DNA of 64,000 nucleotides, taken from assembly GCA_001510575.1 (NCBI GenBank), contig LNGK01000004.1, forward strand, positions 1,019,530 to 1,083,529, written 5' to 3'. Both the position numbers and the translations under genes were made by a program. Positions 1-11,224 of the stretch are shown in pieces. Each line of letters begins with the position of its first letter. The first letter of the stretch is position 1. The stretch comes from Knoxdaviesia capensis. Its lineage: Eukaryota > Ascomycota > Sordariomycetes > Microascales > Gondwanamycetaceae. The notes under the pieces are model-generated. The model saw only the letters and a program-made list of their open reading frames with translations. It ran no database searches and was not told the origin of the DNA.

Positions 1-788
1 AACCTCCCCCTCCAAAAAGAAAAAAAGGAAAAAAAAAAGCTCATGGCCACAGATCGAGATCAGAAGGAAGGCAACGGAAAGTTCAACATGATATTGTTTG
101 CGCAATTCAGATTGACAATAAGTTTTACATCCGCAATAATTCATCAGGGAAGTGATCTGGGCGTGAGAGATGAGCATGACTTAGCCTCCCCGGCTGAAGC
201 GGGGAAGCAGTCAAGTTGAGGGGGGGGGGTTAAACAAAAGTAGTGAATAGGAATAACATACCCCGAGGATGGCCGGGTCATCGGGGACCGCGGCCGGGCG
301 AGACTCCCGCACAACAGGCTGCTCAATGCGGAGATCCTTCACATCGGAACCGCGGAAGACGATGTATTCGTAAACTTGATCGGAGGGGGCAATTTCATCT
401 TCGGGCTTTCCACGACGGCCTTCGGTACCGAACGATCGCACATTTTCGAGGGAGACGGTAGAATCATCAGTGTTGATCTGATGAACAGTTCCGACGTATC
501 TAATTAGGGAGCAAGAACAAGAAAAAAATGTAAGTAAATGAGTCATGATGAAAGCAATAGCGACATCAAGAAGCAGACAGCTGGAGAGATGATAGCCGCC
601 CAAGGAATTCGAGTCATGTCATCGAACCATAGGAGGGAGGGATGGGAGCTTACCGGATGTCACTCTTGGAAATGAGTGAAATCGTTGATCTGCATCAAGA
701 TGGCATCTGTTAGTGTCCCGATTCATCGATAGAAAGAATAAATAAGAAAAGAAGCAACTAAGATACCGTACCCTAGATATTCAGACAT
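1..788 (-). CDS. LSM14/Scd6-family RNP-granule protein, 5' portion (runs off left edge)
   Basis: Visible exons on the minus strand are 772-788, 654-689 and 262-499, with introns of 82 and 154 nt; the third exon ends in phase 0 at a GTATGT donor and the next exon lies in or beyond 1-261. The product starts MSEYLGSTISLISKSDIRYVG, an N-terminal Lsm14-type Sm fold of about 75 residues, followed by the family hallmarks NVRSFGTEGRR and YEYIVFRGSDVKDL (about residues 46-80) and PDDPAILG. Family knowledge: Scd6/Sum2/RAP55 proteins bind mRNA and decapping factors, repress translation and sit in P-bodies; the C-terminal FDF/RGG parts would be outside this window. The start is fixed by the MSEYLG consensus and by two in-phase GT-AG introns. 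The tiny 17-nt coding first exon is typical of fungal members as I remember them. The gene is divergent from the Hos4-like gene at 3552. Family assignment is secure; the downstream exon structure is unresolved. Confidence 0.88.
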
Positions 789-3551
789 AGAATGATTAGG
801 ATACAGCCTTCAGCAGGCTGCAGGCTCGTAAAGGAATGTGGTGGTAGTAAAATGAAAAGATGGTGGTGGTGGGATAAAAGATGAAAGGAGGAAGAGAAAA
901 GAAGGAGGTAAAAACGCGAGGAGGGAAAGAAGAAGAAGAAAAAGCAAAAGAGAAATTAGTGATGGAGATAGGAGGTTGGGAGGGAGGGAAAAAGATGCGT
1001 GAGGATTGTTTGTTTGTTATCATGAGTTATAGTGAGAGAAAGGTTTGTGCGAAAGGAAAGAGAATTTTGTGACAGCTATGGAACTCCAAAATACTGGCTG
1101 GTTGATATCTGGCTAAACCTTGGCAGGTTTTTGAGTTTGGGCCGTTGCGTGGAGAAATGGTAAGGTGCGTTCTTCCTGATGCTCCTGCCATCTTGAAGGC
1201 TGGGGAGAGTGGGAAAGACTGCGATGTACCGGTACACTACACATCTGCTTCTTGGTACACATGGACGTGCATCTAGGTACCTACTCATCCCTATTACATG
1301 TACCTTGACATGCTTTGATCGACGACGCCGAACCCTAAAGCTTCCGCTTGGGCGTAGTGAGTAAGGACGACACTCCTGCTCCTGTCTGCGCCTCAAAGTT
1401 GCTTCGACAGCTGAGCAGTCCCGGACTCAGCAACATCCAGTATCAAAATTGCAACCCACACCGCCATAGCTGCACGGCGATAAGTGACCTTGAACCAGTA
1501 AAATGCTCCGGCTGCTGTCGCCTCACTTCATGTATGAACCTCCACGTAAACTAGAACCAGTTAGCACGAGAAAGCCTATATCGCCTCGTTTGATATTGGG
1601 GGTGGTGGATACAGTGTGTGTCTGGCACGCCGACACTGTGATTAAACTTTTTTGCCATCCGTTTGGCTGTGCTGCACAGTAATTCCGGCCGGGTCGTGTG
1701 CATACGTAACACCTGGTAATGCGGTGCTCGAAAAACCACGGCCACTCGAGAATCGTTGTTGTTTTCACTGTGTTTCAAAGGAGGCTCTTTTCTCTATTTC
1801 TGTCCCAGTGTTGAATTCTGTCAAGCGATGTTGATAAGTCCTGGGGCGAAAAAAGTTCCTTATCAATGAGCAGACCCCGATTTTATCCCGGAGGCGAGTG
1901 TTTTTTTTCTTTCTTTTTTCCTTGCCTTAGCTCGTTCACTCGCCTCCAAGGGTTCACGAAAAAACACTACGCTACGCCAAAATTATATCTGGCACCGCTA
2001 AAAACCCCCAGTCCAAAACAAAGGGCTCGTGGAAGTTTTCCAAAACTGCAGGAACGCTTTGCGAGATCTTCCTGCCATCTTTGATCGGTGAAATCATCTT
2101 GTGATGCACTCCTTCCCTCTTTCCGGGTCATGCGACCTCGGCACGCTTATGAGGGCTCAACTATAGCTACTCGCTGAAAAGTAAAACCACAAGAATGAAG
2201 AGGCGTTTGGGAAGTTGCGACCGCTTTCTTAACGAGGAAGGACCGTGCGTCCTCGCACTGTTACCGGGTCGGTCGTTTCTCTTCAGTCTCAATTGTGCAT
2301 TGTTTTCCATGCTCTGCCACGCTGCGCTTGGTTACTGAGCCCGGGCTGTGCCTGGGTGAAAGTCTTCTGTTCTGTCTTGTCATGAGTCGGACTCGCTTGT
2401 TCTTGGGCAATCTGACAATACCTCGACTCACACGCTTGCTGCAGTCAGCACTGTTTTTCTCAGGGTCAACCACACAGTACGAAGACAGTGTGCTTGAACT
2501 AGCTGGACCCTAACTTGGTTTGTAGCCGTGGTTTTCCCGTTCTTTGTGTTTCGGTGTTTTTTGCCTCTGCTCAAGAGAATGAGCAAGAGAAGAGCGAGAG
2601 GATCGCCGCATTTCTATTGGACAGTTATTTGTGACTTTTGTTGTTTTTTTCCGTCTCGCGCAAAATTTGTACCCGCCTCCTTCCTGCCAAATTCCGAAAT
2701 TCTCACGCACTTCGATTCGTATTTCTCACGCCTTCCCATTTTCTCACACTCCTTGCTGTTTCTCTCCGTCCATCTCTCCTTCCTTTTCTCTTTTCTAAGA
2801 CACCTTCTGGCTTTGCCTCTTTCTTCCCACTCTCAATTTCTGGTCCCTAATTTTTTCCGTCTGTTACTCTCTCCTTTTTCTCTCTCTCTCTTCTTCTTTT
2901 CATATTCTATTCTTATCATTCTTCTTCCCTTCTTTTTTTCCTCTCTTATTCCTTTTATTCTTCTGGTGATATCTTCTTTCTTGTTGTCTCTGGATTTTAT
3001 CACCGTCTCCGAATCTTGTCTGTCCTCGACTCGAAAGTAGACCATCGACGCTTTTCTCGCTCTCACGTTTCATCCTCTCATCCAACTTTTGTACTCCTCC
3101 CTCCACTCGTCAAATTCTGGTGATCATCGTCGATTCTGTCCCCTCTCCGCAAAACTTCGGCCTCTTCTGCTTTTTGCGTGTCTTTTTTTTCTCAACCCAC
3201 GACTCCGACTCCTTTTCTTCTATCGACTCTTAATATCGTCATCTCCATTACTTGATTTTTATGATTTTTTTTATCGCCATTTTCCCTCTTTCCTCCTCTC
3301 TATCTATCGTGAAGTTGAATTGAATAGATTAATCATTCCGCACAGGAGTACCGACTCTTACGTCCCTTTTCCATCTTCCTTCTCGGCTCTTCATCAGCAG
3401 TAAAGACGTTCATCCATTTATTTTCAGCTCCGTCCATCTTCGCCATCTTTCCGGCCGCCTCCATCGGCCTCTTCTGCCGTCACATTTACCCTCACGGCCA
3501 CCGGTAGGCCAGGATGTTGCATCATCGCATTCCTTCTCCGAGATAGATGCT
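789..3551. promoter_or_regulatory. Divergent intergenic region, LSM14 / Hos4-like gene
   Basis: 2.8 kb between two divergent genes. Purine-rich DNA at about 850-1060 (pyrimidine-rich on the minus strand) is the likely LSM14 leader. A long pyrimidine-rich stretch on the plus strand, about 2700-3420, is the likely core promoter and leader of the Hos4-like gene; such CT tracts are common near fungal start sites. A telobox-type AACCCTAA lies at 1331-1338. Short open frames here (for example 2528-3040) have CT-run composition and no protein-like sequence. No RNA gene or mobile element was recognised. Confidence 0.5.
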
Positions 3552-6500
3552 ATGGATGCGCAGAATGCTGCCGGGCCAGACAAGACGAAGCCTGGCGCTT
3601 CCCCGAAGCGATCCTCTGCTGACGGCCATTCCACCACGTCTCGGCCGCCGTTAGCTACTAAGACTTCGTCTCCGGCCCCCCGCTCTCCGCCCCTCCTCCG
3701 GCCTCCCGTCGGCCTCCCTCCGCCAAATGGATCTACTACCGCTGCCGCTGGTGACGATGAAGGCGGCGCCTCTGATGCCTCCAATGCCGAAACCATTGTC
3801 CTTCCCGGCAAGGAGGGCCACTCTCCGTCCAAGGCCCGAAAAGTGAGACACGAACAACGTAGCGACGATGATTCCTCCCGGCCCCGACACTCCGACTCTC
3901 TCGCCCCGTCCCATGGCCGCGGCCGGCGTACATCTCGGGATACTCTCGACAAAGAGAAGGATCCAACTACTCGGAGGCGTTCAGCATCAAAGCCAAAGCT
4001 GTCCAGTTCGACTTCTGCCTTGTCAACAGCAAACCCCCTCACTGGCTCCATTATTCACGCTGCAGGCACCAACTCTTTGTCTGCTTCCTCAATGCTTCAA
4101 TCCTCTACCCCTACCACATCAACGACACCACAGTCCTCAACGGCAGCCACCCACCCGAATAAACGCCAGCGCACAATTACGGATCCCCCGGAAAAATTCG
4201 AGAAACATGACAAAATCGAAAGACACGGACGCTTCAAAGATACATCTTCTGGCCTCAGTTCTGTGCCAACTTCTCCCCCTTCTCTTCCTCCTCCTCCACC
4301 TCCAACTCATCGCCACACCCGCCGTCGTTCCACCACGACCGCCCCCATCCGTTACGATTCCGATTCCGATTCCCGTTCCCGCAGTCGTTTGAGTTCTCCT
4401 CGATTTTCCAGAGATAATTCATCAAAGGATCATCACCGAGACAAGGACAAGGACGCTTCGTCGGCCCCCAAAGACCGATCGAGGGCGCCCGAGGCCAAGT
4501 CCGCCTCAAACAAACGTAAAGCCCCCAAACTTGAATCTGAAGACGAAGTTGACCCTCGCCGCGTACGACGACAACGAACCTCGTTTAGCGGTGTCGACCG
4601 CCCCCGCCCGGCACGAGATCATCTCAAGACGAGCAGCGTGCGTTCCGACACCAACAACAACCATCTTTCACGATCCCCATCTCCTCAAACCCGTTCCCAC
4701 CGACGAAGTCTTTCCACCCAACTCCAAAACTCGTCAGCTATTTCGGCTAACGGTGTCGGACACAAGAAGAAGCGTCCAGCACCGCTGCAGTCAACTGAAT
4801 ATCACTCGGATTCATCTTCAGCCAGTGGTAGCCCACACCCTCGTAGCTCCAAACTCCGCAGTCTCGCCACACCTGCCACCGCCGACTCGACCATTTCACC
4901 AGCGAAAATGGGCCCTCACAAGAAGCATCTTGACGCCCATGGCCAGACTCTTCTGGCCCGAGCTTGTGCCCGTGGCGAGTATGACGGCGTCAAGCAGCGC
5001 CTGGCTGAACGCCCTGAAGATCTGAATGTTGCTGACTACGCTGGCAACACCCCCCTGCAAATCGCCGCTATCAATGGCCATGAAGATATCGTTGCCCTCT
5101 TGATCGAAGCGGGCTGCAATCTTGATTGTGTCAACTATGATAAAGACACTCCACTTCTTGATGCTGTTGACAACGGTCACCTCGGTGTCATCAAGCTACT
5201 TCTTGCCGCCGGCGTCAACCCCCGCAAGGCAAATGTCAATGGAGAAGAACCCTATGACCGTGTCAACGATGAGATGGACAATGCCGACGAGATTCGAGCA
5301 ATCATTTCTGATGCTCGCCAGCGCATGGGTGAACGCAGCAAAACCTCCGAAGACAGAGCTCAGCAGCCGCAGCAAACCAACCAACAGCGACAATCTCATC
5401 CCCCTCAACAGGTCGACGAGTTTTCGGATTTGCGCGCTTCCTACGGCCCCGAGAGCCCTCAGCCGTCTCCCGCCATCCCGAACACTTCCGCGAGCACTCG
5501 CCGTGGAGCCAACGTTCGTGCAAACAAAACTAGCAATCACCTTTTGTATATGGCCATGGACGACAAAACCTTGCGATCCGCCGCTGGTCGTGGCGATGAG
5601 GAAACCGTGGAACGTATCTTGTCGGTTCGCGATGGTTGCGACGATCCCGAGGCTATGGTGGGGGCTGCACGTGGCGGCCACGAGATCGTCATGCAGCTTC
5701 TTCTTGCGTTAGGCGGTGCCAACTCGGACCCGGCCCCGATCACCACGGTGCCTCCCGAAGTTGCTACCCCCATGCTGGCTGCTATCGGACAAGAGAATCT
5801 CAATGTAATTGGTCTCCTCCTCGAGCAGGCCGATTTCGACCCCACCCGCAAGTTCAAGTCCGAGACCTACTATGAAATTGCCCGTCGCCGACAGGGCCCC
5901 AACTGGAAGCAAGAGGAGACGATCTTGAAGGACGCGTATGACAAGTACCGGAAGGCGCACAAGAGCAAAGCTAATTCGTCGTCGTCCGCGTCGTCGATTG
6001 TGGCTGCCCCGACTTTGACCGCCGGGGGCGATCATGATCGCGAGCCCCGCGACCGTGATGGAGAGCGGGAATCCAAGCGATCTTCCAAACCCTCCGAGTC
6101 TAAGGAGGAAGCCGTATCAGCCTCGAAGCCGTCGAAGCGTTCCGCAGCTAGCCCCACGCGGGAGCTCGAATCGAAAAAGAAGGCGTCTCTCAAGTCTAAG
6201 CTTGTCTCGACCTCTCAGGACAAGCGTCGAGCTGAATCATCCGAACGCCAGGACGACCATCCTGCTTCCCTCAAGCGTCTTTCATCCAAGGCCAAGAAGG
6301 ATGACCGACTTCCCGCTGTCGCCAACTCGGACCGCGAAGGTTCGCCTGTCATCCAGAAACAGTCCTCCAAGATTCGTCGTGCTGACTCGGAAATTACAGG
6401 ACTGTCTTCCGAAGGCGAGGCCATCAAGCCCCGACGCAAGCTTGTTTCCAAAGGTGAATTGCGTGGTGAACGGGACCGCGAACGCGAGCGAGAGCGCGAG

Positions 6501-9013
6501 AAGCAGCGTCGCGCTAGCATGTCGGCCACTTCCCAACAGCCATCTAGCCCGAAGGACGATCATGACAAGCCGACCGGCAAGTCCTTGGATGCCGCCCATC
6601 CCGACAAAGTGAAAACCCGCACCAAATCGTCGAAGCGTGACGACTCGAAGGACCAAGCCGGCGACGGCTCTACGGCTAAGCGCCACCGTTCGAGCGGATC
6701 TCCGCCGATGCCTAGTGGAACGGACCGCGACGATACTGATGCGCCCGTCAAGCGCCGACGACTCGACGCATTGGAGGCCAAGGATGTGGCCAGACGCCGA
6801 CTCGATTCCTCTCCCGAGGACCGCTCCCGCAAGATTGCGCGCGAGTCTTCCGGCAAGAGCTCCAAGCTATCTGCCAGCCTCAAGGACCGAGATGACGACG
6901 ACAAAGTCGAGCCGCGCAAGTCAAAGAAGCCGATTTCTGATGGTCATAAACGCGATTCGATCAAGTCTACCGCTAGCGACAAGTCTGCGATCCACGTTAA
7001 GACTGAGGATGCCGATGTTGAAATGCGCGATGCTCCGGCCTCTGCCCCATCGCGCAAGGACACAAGCGAGAAGGTTCGTCGAGATCCCGAGGAGCGCGAG
7101 AAGGAACGCGAGAAAAAGAAGAAGTTGGCTGCCGCTGCCGCTGCGGCCGACAAACTGGTTCCCTCTGCGTCGGAAGCCGATGACGAACACCCGAAACGCC
7201 GCGACTCGGAGGACAAGCGAAAGCGTCACGATGACGACGAGGTGAAGAAGCGCAAGCCCGATTCCGACAAGATTCGCAAGCCCGATGACGAAAAGAAGCG
7301 CAAGTCTGAAGAGGACCGCGTTCGCAAGAATCACGAGGAGAAGAAGCGCAAGCTGGCGGACGACGAGAAGAAGCGCAAGGCCGATGAAGACAAGAAGCTG
7401 AAGGAGGAGGAAGAGCGCAAGAAGAAGGCTGAGGAGGAGCGTCTTGCCAAGGAGGCCGAGGAGAAGAAGCGCAAGGAAGAAGAGGAGGAGAAGAAGAAGC
7501 GCAAGCAGGAGGAAGAAGAGAAGAAGCGCAAGCAGGAGGAAGAGGAAAAGGAGCGTCGCCGCAAAGAGGAGGCTGCCGCTGCTGCCGCTGCTGCTGCCGC
7601 TGCCGCTGCCGCCGAGCAACGCCGGCTACAGGAGGAGGAGAAGCGCCGTGCGGAGGAGGAAGAGGCTCGGCGGCTGCGGCAGGAAGAGGAAGAGCGCATC
7701 CAGCGCGAGATCGAAGAGGCCAAGAAGCGCGAGGAGGAGGAACGCCGGAGAGTGGCGGCGGCTGAAGAGGCTGCACGCCGCAAGCGTGAATTGGAACAAG
7801 AGGAGCGCGAGCGGCGTGAGCGTGAGCGTCTTGCGCGGGAGGAGGCAGCGCGGAAGCGCGCTGCGCGGGAGGCCGAGGCCCGCCGCGAGCAGGAGCGCGT
7901 GCGCCTTTCCAAACTTCCAGCTCTTCTTCGCTGGCTCGATCTGTGCCCTAGCCCGAAGCACCCCCGGATTGCTTCCATGTTCGGGAAGATGCAGGGTGTT
8001 CGCTTTGACACCATCGACCCGACGGCCACGGGCACTCCGGAGGGCCGTGAGCAGTGGGTGCTCAATACCCAGGTTGCGCTCCTGTTGGGAGAAAAGGACC
8101 TGGAGCTTTCCAGATGTAAGTTATCACGTGCCTTTTCTTCTTTTCTTCTTTCTGTCGACTCGAATTTCCTTTGTAAGAGGGGAGAGACGCGCGGGAACTA
8201 ACAGACATTACCTTTCTTGATCTAGACACTGACTGGAGACATGTTCGCGCGTCCAAAATGGCCAAGTTCATCATCTGGCGCCTCGAGGCCAGTCGGTACT
8301 CGCTGACCACCGATCCCTACACCGAACTTGGTGTTGAACTGCCGGATTACTACGGGGGCATGGACCCGCGCCACCTCCGGGTGGACACCGTTGAGAAGCT
8401 TCGGCAGGAGGCGTGGAAGAAGTTCCTCGACATGGAGTTGTTTTTCGTCAAGCTTTCGGACCTGCTGTACATCGTGCCGACCGTGCCGCACCTGCGGGGC
8501 ATCCGGCTGGCGGTTGAGTACCGCGAGCTCCTCGAGGACGAAAGCCAGCTGAAGGTGTTCCAGGCGGGCCAGAAGTGGCGGCAGGACCCTGACGCGGCCC
8601 GGTACATGGGCTTTGCGCCGCGCAACAAGTACTATATCAATGGCGAGTTTGTGAGCGAGCAGATGCCGGGACTGACCCAGGTCAGCCGCACGCCGTGGCC
8701 CGAGGCCGCGCGTGTTCCGCGCCGCATGGGCATTGCCCAGGTGTTCCCGGGAGATCCGGACTATGTCCAGCTGTGCAAGGAGCAGGGGCTTGATCATCTC
8801 GTTAATGGTCATCATGATCGCGCCCGGTCGGCGTCGTCGTCGGCTCCGGCTGCGGCGTCGACGTCGCCCGTGCTGCACAACGGTGGCGGCCCCGTTACCC
8901 CGGTGTCGGCCGCAGCTACTCCCTCGGCGCACCGCTCCCCTGAGCAGCCGGTTGCGAATGGCTCTGCTCCTCGCACTAACGGCGTTGCGAACGGATCAGT
9001 CTCGATGGAGTAA
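3552..9013 (+). CDS. Very large ankyrin-repeat/coiled-coil nuclear protein, Hos4-like (putative Set3C subunit)
   Basis: Two exons, 3552-8115 and 8226-9013 (110-nt GTAAGT...CTAG intron, phase 1), encode 1783 aa. Residues 1-450 are Ser/Pro/Arg-rich and disordered with many basic patches. Ankyrin repeats occupy about 453-590 (motifs GNTPLQIAAINGHEDIVALL and DTPLLDAVDNGHLGVIKLLL), with a weaker second set at about 665-800. After another charged disordered stretch comes a highly charged coiled coil (about 1176-1453; K/R/E-rich, with a poly-Ala run near 1341-1355). A conserved-looking folded C-terminus follows (about 1454-1705, starting LPALLRWLDLCPSPKHPRI). This order of disordered arm, ankyrins, KE-rich coil and C-terminal domain is what I know from filamentous-fungal Hos4-type ankyrin proteins; yeast Hos4 is a subunit of the Set3 histone deacetylase complex. 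The role is inferred from architecture only. The first ATG after the CT-rich leader was taken as start; splicing restores reading through R-Y-TDW. Confidence 0.78.
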
Positions 9014-11224
9014 AGATTTGAAGTCTCGTGCTTCTTGGGTCCCTGGCTTCGGTTAGGTTCCTCTTTTTTTCACAACGGTCAACGACAAACCCTCTCTCCC
9101 CCCTCTCATGCGCCTCCTCCTCCCGCCTCTGGCCGATTGCATGGTCTCCTCTTCCCTCTTCTTTTCTTTTCCTCTCGGTTGCTTCGTCGTCTCTTTTTCT
9201 TCTTCTGCGATACCCACCTGCTTTCTTCTCGGCGTTCTTTTTTTTTGTTGCGTTTCCCCTCCTCTCACCCCCTCGACAGTTGAGGCTTTTTCTCACAAGT
9301 CTCGGGGCTATGGGGTCTACGGGAGGGCTCGGTTTTCGTGTTTCGTCCCGGCTTCTTGTTGAACCGGGGTTTCGGTAGTGCGTTCTCCTGCTTGGTGCAG
9401 AACAGGTGTTTTTGAGAGCGAAAGGAAGATGGGGTATGAAGGTTGATGTCTTTAGTGCTCTGCTTTTTGGTGTTTGGGCGTGTGTGCTTTTCGTGTTTCC
9501 TCCCCTCTGTTCTTTCGTCTTGGGGGACGCCGGGAATCACATGACGTCAAACTAAGAAGCAGCAAATGGTTTCTTCGATTTGGAGAAACGTGGAGAGATG
9601 GGCGTCTATCTTCTTTCGGCTCCGTCTCTCTCTATCTCGATGTTGGGCTTTTGTTGGGGGTGGAGGTCGCATTCCTTTTTTTTCCTCGTTTCCTTTCTAG
9701 TTTTCCTTTTCAGTTGACCGTTGATTTTCTCTCTCACCTTGTGTGTTTCCCCACATTTCCCGAGTTGTCTCTCTCCGTCTTTGCTGTTTTATGTACTGGT
9801 CTGGGGTTCTGGTTCCCTCCTTTTCCCGTTTCTTTTGCTGCTTCCACGGTTATCGTTCCCTGGGTTTCTATACCGGAGAAGAAGAGTGTGCGCGCTGAGG
9901 GGTGAAGACGTGGATGGCGGGGTGTTCAACTTCCATACTGACGCTCTGCCGTCCACCTCCCCCGGCACATACTATATATCTTGGTCCTATGGTGTGTCCT
10001 GCGAGTCGGTTGTTTTTTCTTGCGTGTTTCTGGGGTTCGGCATTTCCGTGTGTCTTTTGCTTCGCCTTTTCTTTTGTCACTTTTACGCTGGTCTTTTTTG
10101 CGGGATTCTGATGCTCTTATCCGGCATTTCTGTTTTTATTCCTGTCTTATTTGGTGCTCGTATACGGTTTCGGGTTCGGCGGGTATGGGAAATAAATAAT
10201 ACAATTCACCTTTCTGACGGGTTGACTCTCACTGCGTGTCTTCGTGTGTGCTGTGTGTCGGCCGGTGAAGATCCTTTGGCGAAGGCGAACCGATGTCCGG
10301 TTCGGCTGTACCGACTCGTCCAGAATTCGTCCATGTGTCTGGGAATATTGTTGTTGAGCATGGGAAGCACCCAGAAGGTGATGCAAAAGCCAGCTCCTGT
10401 CTACTCGTCTCGAGATGGAAGGTAATAATAGAGGCTGGTATGATGATCAGTTGAATAAATGAAGGTGGCTTGAAAGAAAGAAAGATGATACGAGAGTGAA
10501 AGAAAGTGAGGATAGATAGAGAGAAGAAGAGAAGGAAGAAAGAGAGATAAAGAGAAAGAAAAAAGAAAAAAAAGTGCGCATGTATTCTTCTTTCATAGAA
10601 AGGGACCTTTCCCATTGTCTCTTTCATCCCTTTGGTTCTTTCCTACACCTGGGAATACTCATCTCTAATTGGCTGGAAATGTAGTGATGGTGATTCGGTG
10701 AATGCCATTCAAGGTTAGACTTCACCGAGTCAGGAAAGTGAATTACTAGCCAATCAGAGACTACTGCCACCCACGTTAAATTTTTGTGTGGGCTTGGAGG
10801 CACAAAACCCCACCACAAGAGAATGATATTTTTACTAAGTAGTGAATTTTCGGTAATCTCCAATTCTCTTCATATCTTGTATCCTAAGATACATCCCGAT
10901 AACGACGACCGCACTTACACCGGGAGCACCACACCGCGCACTCTTTCCGACGACGACCGACGACTACCCCCGGCGAACCGAAGCGGCAACCTTAGAAGAC
11001 ACAGAGCCAGCGGGCAGACCTCGATAAGCATATCATATCCCACTCCCGGAGCCAGGGACCCCGGGACAGACGGACGAACCGTATTATCCACAATCCGAAC
11101 ACCGGCTTCCCCCCCCGCACCGCGGACCTCGACCTCACCGGTCCCTTTTGTGCACCTTTTCTTTATACATACCCCTCTGTGTGAATACTCTCGTGGCTGC
11201 GCAGCCAAGCCCGACTTGCCCAAC
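9014..11224. promoter_or_regulatory. Spacer: Hos4-like 3' region and DRG1 promoter
   Basis: T-rich sequence to about 10200 is probably 3' UTR and terminator of the upstream gene. A perfect CRE-type palindrome TGACGTCA lies at 9542-9549. An imperfect inverted repeat with CCAAT elements in both arms covers 10662-10760 (listed separately). The DRG1-proximal 400 bp contains TATACATA at about 11164 and C-rich blocks. No supportable gene; open frames here lack protein-like composition. Confidence 0.45.
10662..10760. repeat. Imperfect inverted repeat with CCAAT boxes in both arms
   Basis: Outer arms: TCTCTAATTGGCT at 10662-10674 and AGCCAATCAGAGA at 10748-10760 (12 of 13 complementary). Inner arms: GATTCGGTGAA at 10692-10702 and TTCACCGAGTC at 10721-10731 (10 of 11). 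The spacers between the arms are nearly equal (17 and 16 nt) and the loop is 18 nt. It could be a cruciform-prone paired CCAAT regulatory site for DRG1, about 465-560 bp upstream of its ATG, or a decayed MITE-like element. Confidence 0.6.

Noticed and set aside
6921..8065. Long minus-strand frames opposite the Hos4-like coiled coil (Leu-, Ser- or Pro-rich)
   Set aside because: They are the antisense of GAG/AAG/CGC-rich codons and have extreme single-residue composition.
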